Shown one piece after another: positions 9,035-17,608 of a DNA stretch of 33,319 nt. The stretch comes from Lachnospiraceae bacterium (lineage in GTDB: Bacteria > Bacillota > Clostridia > Lachnospirales > Lachnospiraceae): positions 1-33,319 of the forward strand of contig JAQXZD010000117.1 of the NCBI GenBank assembly GCA_029227035.1, in the 5' to 3' direction. The stretch's first letter is position 1. Every line of letters begins with the position of its first letter. Under the pieces are notes generated by a model. It was not told the DNA's origin. It saw only the letters and a list, made by a program, of their open reading frames with translations, and ran no database searches. Both the position numbers and the translations under genes were made by a program.

Positions 9035-9047
9035 TTTTTATGTTCTA

Positions 9048-9076
9048 ATAATAGTATAACTCTTTTCTGTTGTCAA
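9048..9076 (-). promoter_or_regulatory. recA: Sigma-A promoter of recA
   Basis: Minus strand: TTGACA (9071-9076), 17-bp spacer, TATTAT (9048-9053). The LexA box begins about 14 bp downstream of the -10. Confidence 0.85.
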
Positions 9077-9099
9077 CCTAAATTTCAAAAATGGGAAAA

Positions 9100-9131
9100 T
9101 AAAAAGAACAGTCACACTTGCAACTGTTCTT
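9100..9131 (-). terminator. Terminator after trxA
   Basis: AAGAACAGT (9104-9112) pairs perfectly with ACTGTTCTT (9123-9131), followed on the minus strand by TTTTTATTTT. It ends the prfC-trxA unit just before the recA promoter. Confidence 0.85.
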
Positions 9132-9146
9132 ATTATACTTATGCTC

Positions 9147-9476
9147 TTATTCTGCGTCAAGCAGAGTTTCCAGATATTCCTGAATCGTTTCCCGGCTCTG
9201 TAATCCGATCATCCGTTCCTGAAAAATTCCATACTTCATGAATACCAGTGTCGGAATGTTGGTAACCTGATAGTTCAGTGCCAGTGCCGGCTGCTCGTCC
9301 ACGTTCACCTTACAGATTTTGACACGGTCACCGTACTCCTCGGCAAGCTGATCCACAATGGGTGACTGCATCTTGCAGGGACCGCACCAGTCTGCCCAGA
9401 AATCAATGAGCACCGGAACCTTCGCCGCCAAAACTTCTTCTTCGAAATTCTCTTTTGTCAACTCAACTACACCCAT
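9147..9476 (-). CDS. trxA: Thioredoxin
   Basis: Small cytosolic dithiol-disulfide oxidoreductase. At 109 residues it has normal length and the active site WCGPCK at 30-35 after 'VLIDFWAD', then the cis-proline region 'VTNIPTLVFMKYG'. It starts 10 bases after the prfC stop with AGGAGG between, so the two genes form one transcript. The link between release factor 3 and thioredoxin is probably only transcriptional. Confidence 0.96.
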   Translation of the reverse strand: MGVVELTKENFEEEVLAAKVPVLIDFWADWCGPCKMQSPIVDQLAEEYGDRVKICKVNVDEQPALALNYQVTNIPTLVFMKYGIFQERMIGLQSRETIQEYLETLLDAE

Positions 9477-9486
9477 GCCTGTCCTC

Positions 9487-11079
9487 CTAATTTTTGCTGA
9501 ACTCTGCCAGCTTTAATCCCTCGGTGCGGTCTAACGTCATACCGACACTCCATTCGTTTACAAACAGAAGGAGCGGATTGCCTTTCATGTCAATGACCTT
9601 CTTCATGTCAGAGGTTCCTGTCAGGTCATCCACATCAATCTCATCCTTATTCTCAATCCAGCGGATATGCTCATATGGCAGGTTCTCCAGCCTGATTTCC
9701 ACATTGTACTCATTCTCAAGACGGAATTTTAATACGTCGAACTGCAGAACTCCCACAACACCTACTATTATCTCTTCCATACCGCCTTTATATTCCTGAA
9801 AAATCTGAATGGCACCTTCCTGCGCAATCTGTGTCACTCCCTTGACAAACTGCTTGCGCTTCATGGAGTCAACCAGTCTTACCCTTGCAAAATGCTCCGG
9901 CGCAAAAGTCGGGATTCCCTCAAAGCAGAATTTGTCTTTTGCGGTGGTAAGTGTGTCTCCGATGGAAAAAATACCCGGATCAAAGATTCCTATGATATCA
10001 CCGGCATAGGCTTCCTCCACCATCTTACGCTCATCCGCCATCATCTGCTGCGGCTGGGCGAGCTTAATCTGCTTGCCACCCTGTACATGAAACACCTCCA
10101 TACCGGCGGTGAATTTGCCGGAACAGATACGCATAAATGCAATACGGTCGCGGTGATTCTTATTCATGTTTGCCTGAATCTTGAATACAAACGCCGAAAA
10201 ATCTTCCTGGAACGGATCCACGATACCGGTGTCCGCCACGCGAGCTGTCGGAGCATAGGTCATCTGCAGAAAATGCTGCAAAAAAGTCTCCACACCGAAG
10301 TTTGTCAGGGCTGAACCAAAAAAGACAGGGGAAAGCTCTCCCTTTGTAACCAGCTCCATATCAAATTCCGCACTGGCTCCGTCCAGAAGTTCAACTTCTT
10401 CATCCAGAATCGCCTTTTTCTCCTCTCCGATTTCCTGAATCAGAGCCGGATCATCAATATCGATAATCTTCTCCGAACCCTCTTTGGTTCCCTTCAGGGT
10501 ATCCGCAAAAGTCATGACTTTTCTGGTTCTGCGGTCATATACACCCTTGAATTCTTTTCCGGAACCGATTGGCCAGTTGATGGGACAGGTTGCGATTCCC
10601 AGCTCGTTTTCGATATCGTCCAGAAGCTCAAAGGTATCGTTTGCATCACGATCCATCTTATTGATAAAAGTAAAAATCGGAATATGGCGCATCACGCAGA
10701 CCTTGAAAAGCTTACGTGTCTGCGCCTCAACGCCCTTGCTTGCATCGATGACCATGACCGCCGAATCCGCTGCCATCAGGGTTCTGTAAGTATCCTCCGA
10801 AAAGTCCTGATGTCCCGGTGTATCCAGAATGTTGATACAGTATCCGTCATAATTGAACTGAAGAACCGAGGAGGTTACGGAGATTCCTCTCTGCTTCTCG
10901 ATTTCCATCCAGTCTGATACCGCATGCTTTGCAGTTGCCTTTCCCTTGACGGAACCTGCCTGATTGATGGCTCCTCCGTATAACAGGAATTTCTCGGTCA
11001 AAGTAGTTTTTCCTGCATCCGGATGGGAAATAATCGCAAAGGTACGTCTCTTTTCTATCTCTTTTCTTAAGTCGCTCAC
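9487..11079 (-). CDS. prfC: Peptide chain release factor 3
   Basis: Translational GTPase that recycles RF1/RF2 after peptide release. The 530 residues match E. coli RF3 length. Seen: G1 'HPDAGKTTLTEK', the switch-I 'RGISVTSS', G3 'DTPGHQDFSEDTYR', G4 'NKMDRD', then EF-G-like domains and the C-terminal RF3 domain ('NEWSVGMTLDRTEGLKL'). The start is taken as GTG 11077-11079, seven bases after GGAGG, giving 'MSDLRKEIEKRRTFAIISH'. An in-frame ATG at 11112 would add 11 unlikely residues and place the SD inside the gene. Confidence 0.95.
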   Translation of the reverse strand: MSDLRKEIEKRRTFAIISHPDAGKTTLTEKFLLYGGAINQAGSVKGKATAKHAVSDWMEIEKQRGISVTSSVLQFNYDGYCINILDTPGHQDFSEDTYRTLMAADSAVMVIDASKGVEAQTRKLFKVCVMRHIPIFTFINKMDRDANDTFELLDDIENELGIATCPINWPIGSGKEFKGVYDRRTRKVMTFADTLKGTKEGSEKIIDIDDPALIQEIGEEKKAILDEEVELLDGASAEFDMELVTKGELSPVFFGSALTNFGVETFLQHFLQMTYAPTARVADTGIVDPFQEDFSAFVFKIQANMNKNHRDRIAFMRICSGKFTAGMEVFHVQGGKQIKLAQPQQMMADERKMVEEAYAGDIIGIFDPGIFSIGDTLTTAKDKFCFEGIPTFAPEHFARVRLVDSMKRKQFVKGVTQIAQEGAIQIFQEYKGGMEEIIVGVVGVLQFDVLKFRLENEYNVEIRLENLPYEHIRWIENKDEIDVDDLTGTSDMKKVIDMKGNPLLLFVNEWSVGMTLDRTEGLKLAEFSKN

Positions 11080-11115
11080 AACATATCCTCCAAAATAATC
11101 TGCACACTGCATTTC

Positions 11116-11144
11116 ATTTTACTCTAAAAGAGCTGGATTTTCAA
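11116..11144 (-). promoter_or_regulatory. prfC: Putative sigma-A promoter of prfC-trxA
   Basis: Minus strand: TTGAAA (11139-11144), 17-bp spacer, TAAAAT (11116-11121), with a leader of about 30 nt to the GTG start. It lies in the short gap after spoIIIAH, where no terminator is evident. Confidence 0.62.
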
Positions 11145-11151
11145 CTGTTTC

Positions 11152-11766
11152 TTACAGGGGTGTAATGACAATTTTATCCGCAGACATTCCGGTCTTTCTC
11201 TTGACAATATCCTCCACCTGTGCGCGCTTTGCATCCGTCACATCTCCCATGTCAAGCACCACATCACAGGCATCCTCATTGATGCTGACCACCACATTGG
11301 TAAACCCCTTGGCTTCCAGCATCATCTCCGCAGCAGACTCCTTTTCCGCAATTTCCGTCAGGGTAATCATCTCGTCCACTGCCGCCTGTTTCTGGGCATC
11401 CTCCAGCGTCTCATTGTCAATGATTGCCTGAAGCGTTTCCCTGTTTTTGGAACGCACCTGCTCACGGTTCAGTTTGATTTTTGCCGCATAATCGGAAGTC
11501 ACCGGCGCACTGGTCAGAAGTGTCTCTCCCGGATTTTCAATTTCTTCCGTGGATGCCGTCGCAACAATTTCGCCGTCCGCATCCTCCGCAATATCATAAT
11601 CTTTTTCCGACAGGTTCTCTCCCACCGTGTAATCCGTATTTGCCACCGTTTTGGCATCCTCTTTAGCATCTCCGCTTTTTTTGTCATAAGTGACATATCC
11701 CGCAATTGCAATCAAAACCGCAAGCGTTGTAATAACCACCTGATTTTTATGTATCTTTTTCTTCAC
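11152..11766 (-). CDS. spoIIIAH: Stage III sporulation protein AH
   Basis: Mother-cell membrane protein whose C-terminal ring-building domain binds forespore SpoIIQ across the intermembrane space. The 204 residues show one N-terminal membrane helix (about 9-25), an acidic linker rich in D/E/T (about 30-90) and a C-terminal YscJ/FliF-like domain with 'AEMMLEAKGFTNVVVSI' and 'VEDIVKRKTGMSADKIVI'. The start is GTG, with AGGAGG upstream, two bases after the spoIIIAG stop. It is the last gene of the operon. Confidence 0.93.
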   Translation of the reverse strand: MKKKIHKNQVVITTLAVLIAIAGYVTYDKKSGDAKEDAKTVANTDYTVGENLSEKDYDIAEDADGEIVATASTEEIENPGETLLTSAPVTSDYAAKIKLNREQVRSKNRETLQAIIDNETLEDAQKQAAVDEMITLTEIAEKESAAEMMLEAKGFTNVVVSINEDACDVVLDMGDVTDAKRAQVEDIVKRKTGMSADKIVITPL

Positions 11767-11768
11767 CG

Positions 11769-12281
11769 TTATTCCTCCTGCACTGACATTTTAACTACTA
11801 TTACTTTATGCGCCTCGATATCAAATAATGACATTACCGCATTGGAAATTGCACTTACCACCCCGGGATTATCTCCTCCCTCCGCCACCACCACAACGCC
11901 TTTCACCCGCGGGCTCTCCCTTCGCACCACATACGGAGTCTCTTTATCCCCGCTATCGTAGACCACCGTTTCCTCTTCCCGCTTTTTTTCGTCGGTGGAG
12001 AGATTTTTGTCCACCTGCATGTATCCCTCATCCTCCAGCGTAATCATAACCCTTGTTTTTCCCGCCCCCTCCATACGGCTGATTAACGCTGCAAGCTGTT
12101 CTTCCATTTTTTCGGTATCTGTCTCCTCTTCCTTTGCCGTCTGCTGCGAATCTTCCGTATTTTCCGTTTCTTTCTTCTTTTCCGTGGGGAATGCGACAAT
12201 CATCACCAGTACTCCCAGCAGAATGAAAACCAGATAATCGGTTTTACTCCGTTTCTTTAGTTTCTCCAAGAAACTGTTCAA
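11769..12281 (-). CDS. spoIIIAG: Stage III sporulation protein AG
   Basis: Builds the large ring of the SpoIIIA-SpoIIQ channel. One membrane helix (about 17-34) is followed by a charged Glu/Lys/Thr linker and the ring domain ('RVMITLEDEGYMQ', 'VKGVVVVAEGGDNPGV', 'AHKVIVVKM'). I start it at TTG 12279-12281 because GGGAG lies eight bases upstream and 170 residues fits the family start. An in-frame GTG at 12302 has no ribosome binding site. Either way it overlaps the end of spoIIIAF by 38 bases or more, so translation is probably coupled. Confidence 0.9.
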   Translation of the reverse strand: MNSFLEKLKKRSKTDYLVFILLGVLVMIVAFPTEKKKETENTEDSQQTAKEEETDTEKMEEQLAALISRMEGAGKTRVMITLEDEGYMQVDKNLSTDEKKREEETVVYDSGDKETPYVVRRESPRVKGVVVVAEGGDNPGVVSAISNAVMSLFDIEAHKVIVVKMSVQEE

Positions 12282-12531
12282 ATATATTCTCTCCCTTCTC
12301 ACAATATTCGATTTTATCCATATCCTCCCGAATCTTCTCCAGCTCCTCCTTCACCTGATTCTGTGCCCCTTTGTTTACAAACACGCCAAGCGGCTGTATC
12401 AGAATGGCAATCACCAGGATACTGATAAAATAATCAAAATATTTCCGGTATTCCTCCTTTGGTGCCAGATAGGATAAGAGAAACAGAATTAGCATCAGTA
12501 AAAAATAATTTTTGACAAAATCCAGAATCAT
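12244..12531 (-). CDS. spoIIIAF: Stage III sporulation protein AF, short form
   Basis: Membrane component of the SpoIIIA complex. Only 95 residues: two membrane helices (about 7-24 and 32-52) with the family's 'YLAPKEEYRKYFDYFISILVI', then a short charged tail. The Bacillus protein is about twice as long with a soluble C-terminal domain that is missing here. The frame ends cleanly inside spoIIIAG without sign of a frameshift. ATG 12531 has GAGGAGG, which overlaps the spoIIIAE stop. Confidence 0.85.
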   Translation of the reverse strand: MILDFVKNYFLLMLILFLLSYLAPKEEYRKYFDYFISILVIAILIQPLGVFVNKGAQNQVKEELEKIREDMDKIEYCEKGENIFEQFLGETKETE

Positions 12532-12540
12532 CCTGCCTCC

Positions 12541-13662
12541 TCAACAAATAAAACCGGACGCCGCACCAATGACGGAGATAGTGATAAAAAACAAAAGCAT
12601 GATATCCAGTATCAGCGTCAGATAAAGGGAACTGCCCCTTGCAACATCCTGCACACATTTTGCAATTCTCCTGTCGCAAAATGGCCAGAGCACGGCCGCC
12701 GTCACACGGTACATGGCATAAAAGCAAAAGACTTTTAAAAGCGGCACAAGCCATAGGACCAAAAGCAGGACAAGCGCCGCCGCACCGACACTGTTCTTAA
12801 TCATGATGCCGCATCCCACCAGAATCTCACCGGCTGCACCAAAGGTATTTCCCACCCCCGGCACCGCCTCCAGTCCGTGATAAAGGCTGCTGGCCGCAAG
12901 CCGGTCCTTTGCCGGAGCCAGAAGCGACTGCACCACGCCCAGTCCAACCACCGCTGCAACGCCCATCTTCATCAGCAGACGGATTCCGTCCTCTATCAGC
13001 TTTGCCAGCTTGGACAGCTTCGGTTCCTCAAAAAAATGATCCAGAAGCAGAATCAGCACAAAAACAGGTATTCCAGGAAGAAACACGAACTTCATTCCAA
13101 GCTCCAGCAGATAAATCAGTCCGAACGCAAGCTCATAAAAGGCTCCTGCCGAGGCTCCGCCTCCCGTCAGCATTAAGGTTGCCGCATAGGTGGGAATAAA
13201 GGCAGTCATAAAAGAGACCACTTTTTCCACCCCGGCCTCCACCACTTCCCCAATCATGGAAAATGATTGCAAGAGCAACAGCATAATGCCTGTGTATACC
13301 GTAAAAAATCCAAGCTCCGACACATATCCCTTCTTTGTCACCAGCACTTTTCCGAACAGGGCAAAAATAAAGGATACACTGAGGATTTCCACAAACATCG
13401 GTCCCGCCTTTTCCAGTTCATAGAAAAGAAGGTCAAATACATAATCCCCCAGCATTTCTTTGTCAATGCCCTCCATCCCCTTCTCCGTAAAAGCACTCAC
13501 CAGACTCTCAAAATCAATCTTATCGGTTCCGATTTCCAACTGCTCATCCACTTCTTCCAGCTCCAGTTCCTCCAGAATCTCTTCCGTATAATCCTGCGCC
13601 CATACAGTCTGCGGCTTCGCAAAAAACATCACAAGAAGCACAAATGCGACCACCTTTTTCAT
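12541..13662 (-). CDS. spoIIIAE: Stage III sporulation protein AE
   Basis: Polytopic membrane protein of the SpoIIIA complex with predicted transporter-like topology. The 373 residues begin with a signal peptide (about 1-22, ending 'TVWAQ'), then an acidic segment, then about eight membrane helices. Typical segments are 'GGGASAGAFYELAFGLIYLLE' (first 20 residues) and 'AVPGVGNTFGAAGEILVGCG', which are strongly conserved in the family. Excellent ribosome binding site (GGGGGAGG). It stands 30 bases after spoIIIAD. Confidence 0.95.
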   Translation of the reverse strand: MKKVVAFVLLVMFFAKPQTVWAQDYTEEILEELELEEVDEQLEIGTDKIDFESLVSAFTEKGMEGIDKEMLGDYVFDLLFYELEKAGPMFVEILSVSFIFALFGKVLVTKKGYVSELGFFTVYTGIMLLLLQSFSMIGEVVEAGVEKVVSFMTAFIPTYAATLMLTGGGASAGAFYELAFGLIYLLELGMKFVFLPGIPVFVLILLLDHFFEEPKLSKLAKLIEDGIRLLMKMGVAAVVGLGVVQSLLAPAKDRLAASSLYHGLEAVPGVGNTFGAAGEILVGCGIMIKNSVGAAALVLLLVLWLVPLLKVFCFYAMYRVTAAVLWPFCDRRIAKCVQDVARGSSLYLTLILDIMLLFFITISVIGAASGFIC

Positions 13663-13692
13663 TCCTTCACCTCCCCCTTTGTTTTTATCTCC

Positions 13693-14070
13693 TCAGGTAA
13701 GAGCTTCCAAAGCTGTGACCAGATACATGAGCTGCGGCAGACCTAACGCAATAATGGAAAGCTTTGCAAAGATTTCTATCTGGTTTCCGACGGAGGAATA
13801 CCCGGCTTCCCTGCAGACCGACACGGAAAAGTCTGCTATGTAAGTGATTCCAAGCATTTTTAAAAGCGCCAGAAGATACGTTTTCTCAATCGGAAGTTTT
13901 TCCAGTATTCCCGACAAAAAATCCGCAACCGCCTGAAATCTTCCAAGAGCATAGACAAAGATGATGACAGATGCCGCCACCGCAATCAAAAACGAAAACT
14001 CTCCCTTTTCTTTTTTAAAAAGCAGTGCAAGAAACACCGCCGTTATTCCAATCAATCCGATTTTTGGCAT
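13693..14070 (-). CDS. spoIIIAD: Stage III sporulation protein AD
   Basis: 125-residue protein with four predicted membrane helices, ending with 'YSSVGNQIEIFAKLSIIALG', which is typical of SpoIIIAD. It starts two bases after the spoIIIAC stop, indicating coupled translation. It resembles SpoIIIAC and is thought to act with SpoIIIAE in the mother-cell membrane complex. Confidence 0.93.
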   Translation of the reverse strand: MPKIGLIGITAVFLALLFKKEKGEFSFLIAVAASVIIFVYALGRFQAVADFLSGILEKLPIEKTYLLALLKMLGITYIADFSVSVCREAGYSSVGNQIEIFAKLSIIALGLPQLMYLVTALEALT

Positions 14071-14072
14071 GA

Positions 14073-14267
14073 TTACATGGCAAAAAGCGTCTCCATGGTC
14101 TCAAACAATTCACTGATTCCCGGCACAATCCAGAACAAGACTATCAAAAGCCCCGCAAGACTCATCAGGAACGCCTGCTCCTCCCTTCCGCTATGTTTTA
14201 AAATCTGGCTGAGCACCGCAACCACGATTCCAACTGCCGCGATTTTAAATATAATCGTTACACTCAT
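14073..14267 (-). CDS. spoIIIAC: Stage III sporulation protein AC
   Basis: 64-residue protein of two membrane helices joined by a short polar loop ('QILKHSGREEQAF'), as usual for SpoIIIAC. ATG 14267 follows AAAGGG, 13 bases after the spoIIIAB stop. It is part of the mother-cell channel complex needed for late forespore gene expression. Confidence 0.93.
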   Translation of the reverse strand: MSVTIIFKIAAVGIVVAVLSQILKHSGREEQAFLMSLAGLLIVLFWIVPGISELFETMETLFAM

Positions 14268-14280
14268 AACATCCCTTTCC

Positions 14281-14796
14281 TTAAATCAAAAGAATCACAA
14301 GCATCAGGCCGCTAAGCATGCCAACGGGCATGTACACCCTGCGTTTCTTACGGTACTCCTTTCGCTCCCGCTCCAGACATTCCTCCATACGTCTTCTGCA
14401 GACCTCAATACAGCGCAGACTCTCCTGACTGCTTGTTCCAAAAAAGGCTTCTGCAGATGCCATCAGAATTTCCCGTGCTTCCCCCCGGATTTCCTGCACC
14501 GGACAATTTTTCTCCATGGCTGCCCGCCATGCTGCCTGCCCTCCCGCATATTGATTTTCCTGCAAAAGCTTTTTCAGATCTGCCAGAAAGTCAGACAGTT
14601 GCTCCTGTCCGATTTCAAACCCTTCCAGGAAATCATATAAACGGACATGTCCAACCTCCACGGCATAGGCAAATCCGGCGAACAGACGAATACAGGCTTC
14701 CATGAATGCCTGTCTTTTCCTTTGTGCCTGTGTCCACCGGTACAATCCCATCAAACACCCCAGTAAAATCAGTAACATTCCAAGCAGCTTTCTCAC
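14281..14796 (-). CDS. spoIIIAB: Stage III sporulation protein AB
   Basis: 171-residue protein with an N-terminal and a C-terminal membrane helix and a helical cytoplasmic middle, related in fold to GspF platform proteins of type II secretion. It probably recruits or works with the SpoIIIAA ATPase. The start GTG overlaps the spoIIIAA stop in GTGA, so translation is coupled. Confidence 0.92.
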   Translation of the reverse strand: MRKLLGMLLILLGCLMGLYRWTQAQRKRQAFMEACIRLFAGFAYAVEVGHVRLYDFLEGFEIGQEQLSDFLADLKKLLQENQYAGGQAAWRAAMEKNCPVQEIRGEAREILMASAEAFFGTSSQESLRCIEVCRRRMEECLERERKEYRKKRRVYMPVGMLSGLMLVILLI

Positions 14797-15698
14797 AATC
14801 CTCTTCCTCCGTCACTGATACGAATTTTTCTGCTTCCGTCCTCTTCCCTTGACAGTCCAATCAGCTTCACTTTTCCAAGAAGCTTTTTTAATTTTGTCTG
14901 CTCCAGCCTTTCAAGAACTTCCTCCCTGCTGCCTGCGTGAACTGTTCCGATTACCGCCACCCCGCATTTTGTGCTCTCTGCCACCGCCTCAAAATCTCCG
15001 TCTGTTCCAAGCTCATCCACAGCAATCACTTCCGGTGACATGGAGCGAAGAAGCATCCGCATTCCCTGCTCCTTGGGACAGTTGTCAAGCACGTCCACCC
15101 GGGGACCCAAATCATTCTGTGGCACACCCCTGTGACATGCCGCAATCTCAGACCTCTCATCCACAACCCCGATTTTCAGTCCCCTGTGCCCGCTGTCTCC
15201 AAGAGATAAGAGCCGGATGCAGTCCCGCAGATAAGTGGTCTTTCCAACCCCCGGCGGCGCATACAAAAGGGTGGGATAAATGCTGTTTCCGCAGTACAGT
15301 CTGGGGACAATTTCCTTTGCACAGCCTTTTAACTCATGCGCAATGCGGATGTTTAATCCGTTGATATCCGACAGAAGATTCATCTCATTCCACCGCCCTT
15401 TTTTGCGATAGCTGGTTCTGCCGGATACCCCGATACGATGTCCTCCCTCCACCGTGAAGAACCCCTGCCTCAGTTCCTCTTCAATGGCATAAATGGAATA
15501 TCCGCTCAGATAGTTTAGCATCTCCTGAAGCTGTCCCCTGTCCATTCTTCCGAAGGTACGGCTTGCCGCGTCGGTATATCGGATTTCCAACGGTTGTCCC
15601 ACCCGCACGCGAACTTCTTCCGCTCCACATAACATTCCTTCGCTGAGCTCTTCCCGCAGTTGCAGCGGGAAATATTGCAGCAGTTGCATTTCTTTCAT
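14793..15698 (-). CDS. spoIIIAA: Stage III sporulation protein AA, ATPase
   Basis: Secretion-type ATPase of the mother-cell SpoIIIA machine. The 301 residues show Walker A 'APPGVGKTT' at 147-155, 'GVVDERSEIA' and Walker B 'VIAVDELG' at 224-231. The length equals that of Bacillus. The start ATG 15698 follows GAGG. It is the first gene of the eight-gene operon; a sigma-E promoter is expected in the 93 bases upstream, but I could not find a convincing one. Confidence 0.96.
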   Translation of the reverse strand: MKEMQLLQYFPLQLREELSEGMLCGAEEVRVRVGQPLEIRYTDAASRTFGRMDRGQLQEMLNYLSGYSIYAIEEELRQGFFTVEGGHRIGVSGRTSYRKKGRWNEMNLLSDINGLNIRIAHELKGCAKEIVPRLYCGNSIYPTLLYAPPGVGKTTYLRDCIRLLSLGDSGHRGLKIGVVDERSEIAACHRGVPQNDLGPRVDVLDNCPKEQGMRMLLRSMSPEVIAVDELGTDGDFEAVAESTKCGVAVIGTVHAGSREEVLERLEQTKLKKLLGKVKLIGLSREEDGSRKIRISDGGRGL

Positions 15699-15720
15699 AA
15701 TCTACCTCATGTTCGTAAAT

Positions 15721-15754
15721 GAAAAAAGTCATAGGACACTTTGTCCTATGACTT
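15721..15754 (-). terminator. Strong terminator after argS
   Basis: A perfect 13-bp stem (15726-15738 with 15742-15754) with a 3-nt loop is followed on the minus strand by TTTTTT. It separates the filament-argS operon from spoIIIA. Confidence 0.93.
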
Positions 15755-15791
15755 ATACTTATGCTATATATTCTGTTTTATGCCTGATTAT

Positions 15792-17579
15792 TTACATCCG
15801 ATCCGGTGCAGAAAATCCCAGAATATCAATACAGGTTTCCAGCACTTCTTTCGTCAGCATGAGAAGACCGATGTATGACTGCTGAATCTGTGCGTTCTCC
15901 TCGGAAAGAATCTTGGTTCCGTGATAGAATCCGTTAAACGCATTTGCAAGCTCGTAGATATATGCACAGATTTTGTGCGGTGCCTTCTCATCAAAAGCAC
16001 CCTCCATCATGGCATTAAATCCGCTGAGTGCCAGCATCAGATTCTTTTCGCCCACAGAATGAGCTGCCTCTATGCCACCTTTCGGCAGAGTATTTCCGGC
16101 TGACTCATACTTCTTTAAAATGGACTTGATTCTTACGATCGTGTAAAGAATATATGGTCCGGTATTTCCCTCAAAGGAAGTAAATCTCTCCATATCAAAG
16201 ATATAATCCTTGCTCGCCTGATTGGAAAGATCGCCGTACTTAACTGCGGCAAGCGCAACCGTCTTTGCCGTCTGCTTTGCCTCTTCCTCCGAGATATCCA
16301 GACTTTCTTTTTCCTTCTGGTTCTCGGTGATTTTTTTCAGCATCTGCTCGTTAATCTCATCCAGAAGATATTCCAGACGCATCACACCGCCGTCTCTGGT
16401 CTTAAAAGGCTTTCCGTCCTTGCCGTTCATGGTTCCGAAGCCTATGTGCTTCAATTCCACGTCTTCTCCCACCAGTCCGGTTTTGCGCGCACAACGGAAT
16501 ACCTGGGTAAAATGCATGCTCTGTCTTGCATCCGCAAGATAGATAATTGCATCCGGATGATACTCCTTCACACGCATGACGATGGTTGCCAGATCCGTGG
16601 TACTGTACAAAGACGCTCCGTCCGACTTTAAAATGATACAAGGCGGAATCTCTTTGGCATCGGTATCCTCCTTCACATCCACCACCAGTGCGCCCTCACT
16701 CATATAGGCATAGCCTTCATCCTTCATCTTCTGCACCATATCCGGCACATACGGCTGTGCATCCGATTCTCCCTTCCACAGCTCAAAGGAGACATTGAGA
16801 TTACTGTAATTGCGCTTTAAGTCTGTCACGGACACATTCAGGATATGCTGTAAAAGTGCCTGATAGCCTCTTCTGCCCTGCTGAAGCTCATGGGTTGCCT
16901 GCAGTGCTGCCGCCTTAAAGTTCTTATCTTCCTTGGATTTGCCGCTGGCCGTCGGATAAATATCTTCCAGCTCCGATATGGTAAACGGTGCTTCCTTTGG
17001 GTATTCTCCGGTATAGTTTTCATCAAAATATACCAGCTCCGGTTTTCTCTCCTTAAGTTCCACAATAATCAAGCCCATCTGAAGTCCCCAGTCTCCCAGA
17101 TGCACATCACCGATCATATTGTGGCCCATAAATTTTCCGATACGCTTTACACTCTCGCCGATAATTGCCGAACGCAGATGTCCCACATGAAGTGGCTTTG
17201 CCACATTCGGTCCGCCGTAATCCACGATAATCGTCTTCGGATTCTTTGCTTTCTCACATCCGAACCGTCCGCTGTCCTCTTTCATGTCGCTGACATATCC
17301 GGCAAGGAACTCCGGTGAGAGCTTTAAATTGATAAAGCCCGGCTTTACGGATTCTGCGCTTTCAAACATTTTATTTCCCTTAAGTCCCTCTGCAATCTTA
17401 TCGGAAATCATAAATGGGGCACATTTATATTCCTTTGCCGCCGCCATTGCTCCGTTACACTGATACTCGCAGAGATCCGGTCTGTTTGACAATGTCACCT
17501 TACCATATTTTGCATCATATCCGTTCTCCGTAAATACTGCGGTCACTTCATCCGTGATCATATCAATTATTTTTTTCAT
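15792..17579 (-). CDS. argS: Arginyl-tRNA synthetase
   Basis: Charges tRNA-Arg; class I synthetase. At 595 residues it shows the HIGH motif as 'HVGHLRS' at 131-137 after 'VDYGGPNVAKPL', the catalytic-domain signature 'LKSDGASLYSTTDLATI', the 'GFGTMNGKDGKPFKTRDGG' segment that replaces KMSKS in this group, and the ArgRS-type anticodon-binding end ('LLMLTKEVLETCIDILGF'). The start ATG lies 29 bases after the pilT-like gene, suggesting co-transcription. No T-box leader is visible. Confidence 0.97.
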   Translation of the reverse strand: MKKIIDMITDEVTAVFTENGYDAKYGKVTLSNRPDLCEYQCNGAMAAAKEYKCAPFMISDKIAEGLKGNKMFESAESVKPGFINLKLSPEFLAGYVSDMKEDSGRFGCEKAKNPKTIIVDYGGPNVAKPLHVGHLRSAIIGESVKRIGKFMGHNMIGDVHLGDWGLQMGLIIVELKERKPELVYFDENYTGEYPKEAPFTISELEDIYPTASGKSKEDKNFKAAALQATHELQQGRRGYQALLQHILNVSVTDLKRNYSNLNVSFELWKGESDAQPYVPDMVQKMKDEGYAYMSEGALVVDVKEDTDAKEIPPCIILKSDGASLYSTTDLATIVMRVKEYHPDAIIYLADARQSMHFTQVFRCARKTGLVGEDVELKHIGFGTMNGKDGKPFKTRDGGVMRLEYLLDEINEQMLKKITENQKEKESLDISEEEAKQTAKTVALAAVKYGDLSNQASKDYIFDMERFTSFEGNTGPYILYTIVRIKSILKKYESAGNTLPKGGIEAAHSVGEKNLMLALSGFNAMMEGAFDEKAPHKICAYIYELANAFNGFYHGTKILSEENAQIQQSYIGLLMLTKEVLETCIDILGFSAPDRM

Positions 17580-17608
17580 ACTGATGTCTCTCTCCTATAT
17601 CTTTTTAT

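Noticed and set aside
15699-15791. Sigma-E promoter before spoIIIAA
   Set aside because: A GAATATA and a CATAGGA are present on the minus strand but about 16 bases apart, longer than the usual spacing, and the second lies in the terminator stem. Not convincing enough to annotate.
17580-17608. T-box or other riboswitch for argS
   Set aside because: The gap to the upstream gene is only 29 bases, too short for any such leader.
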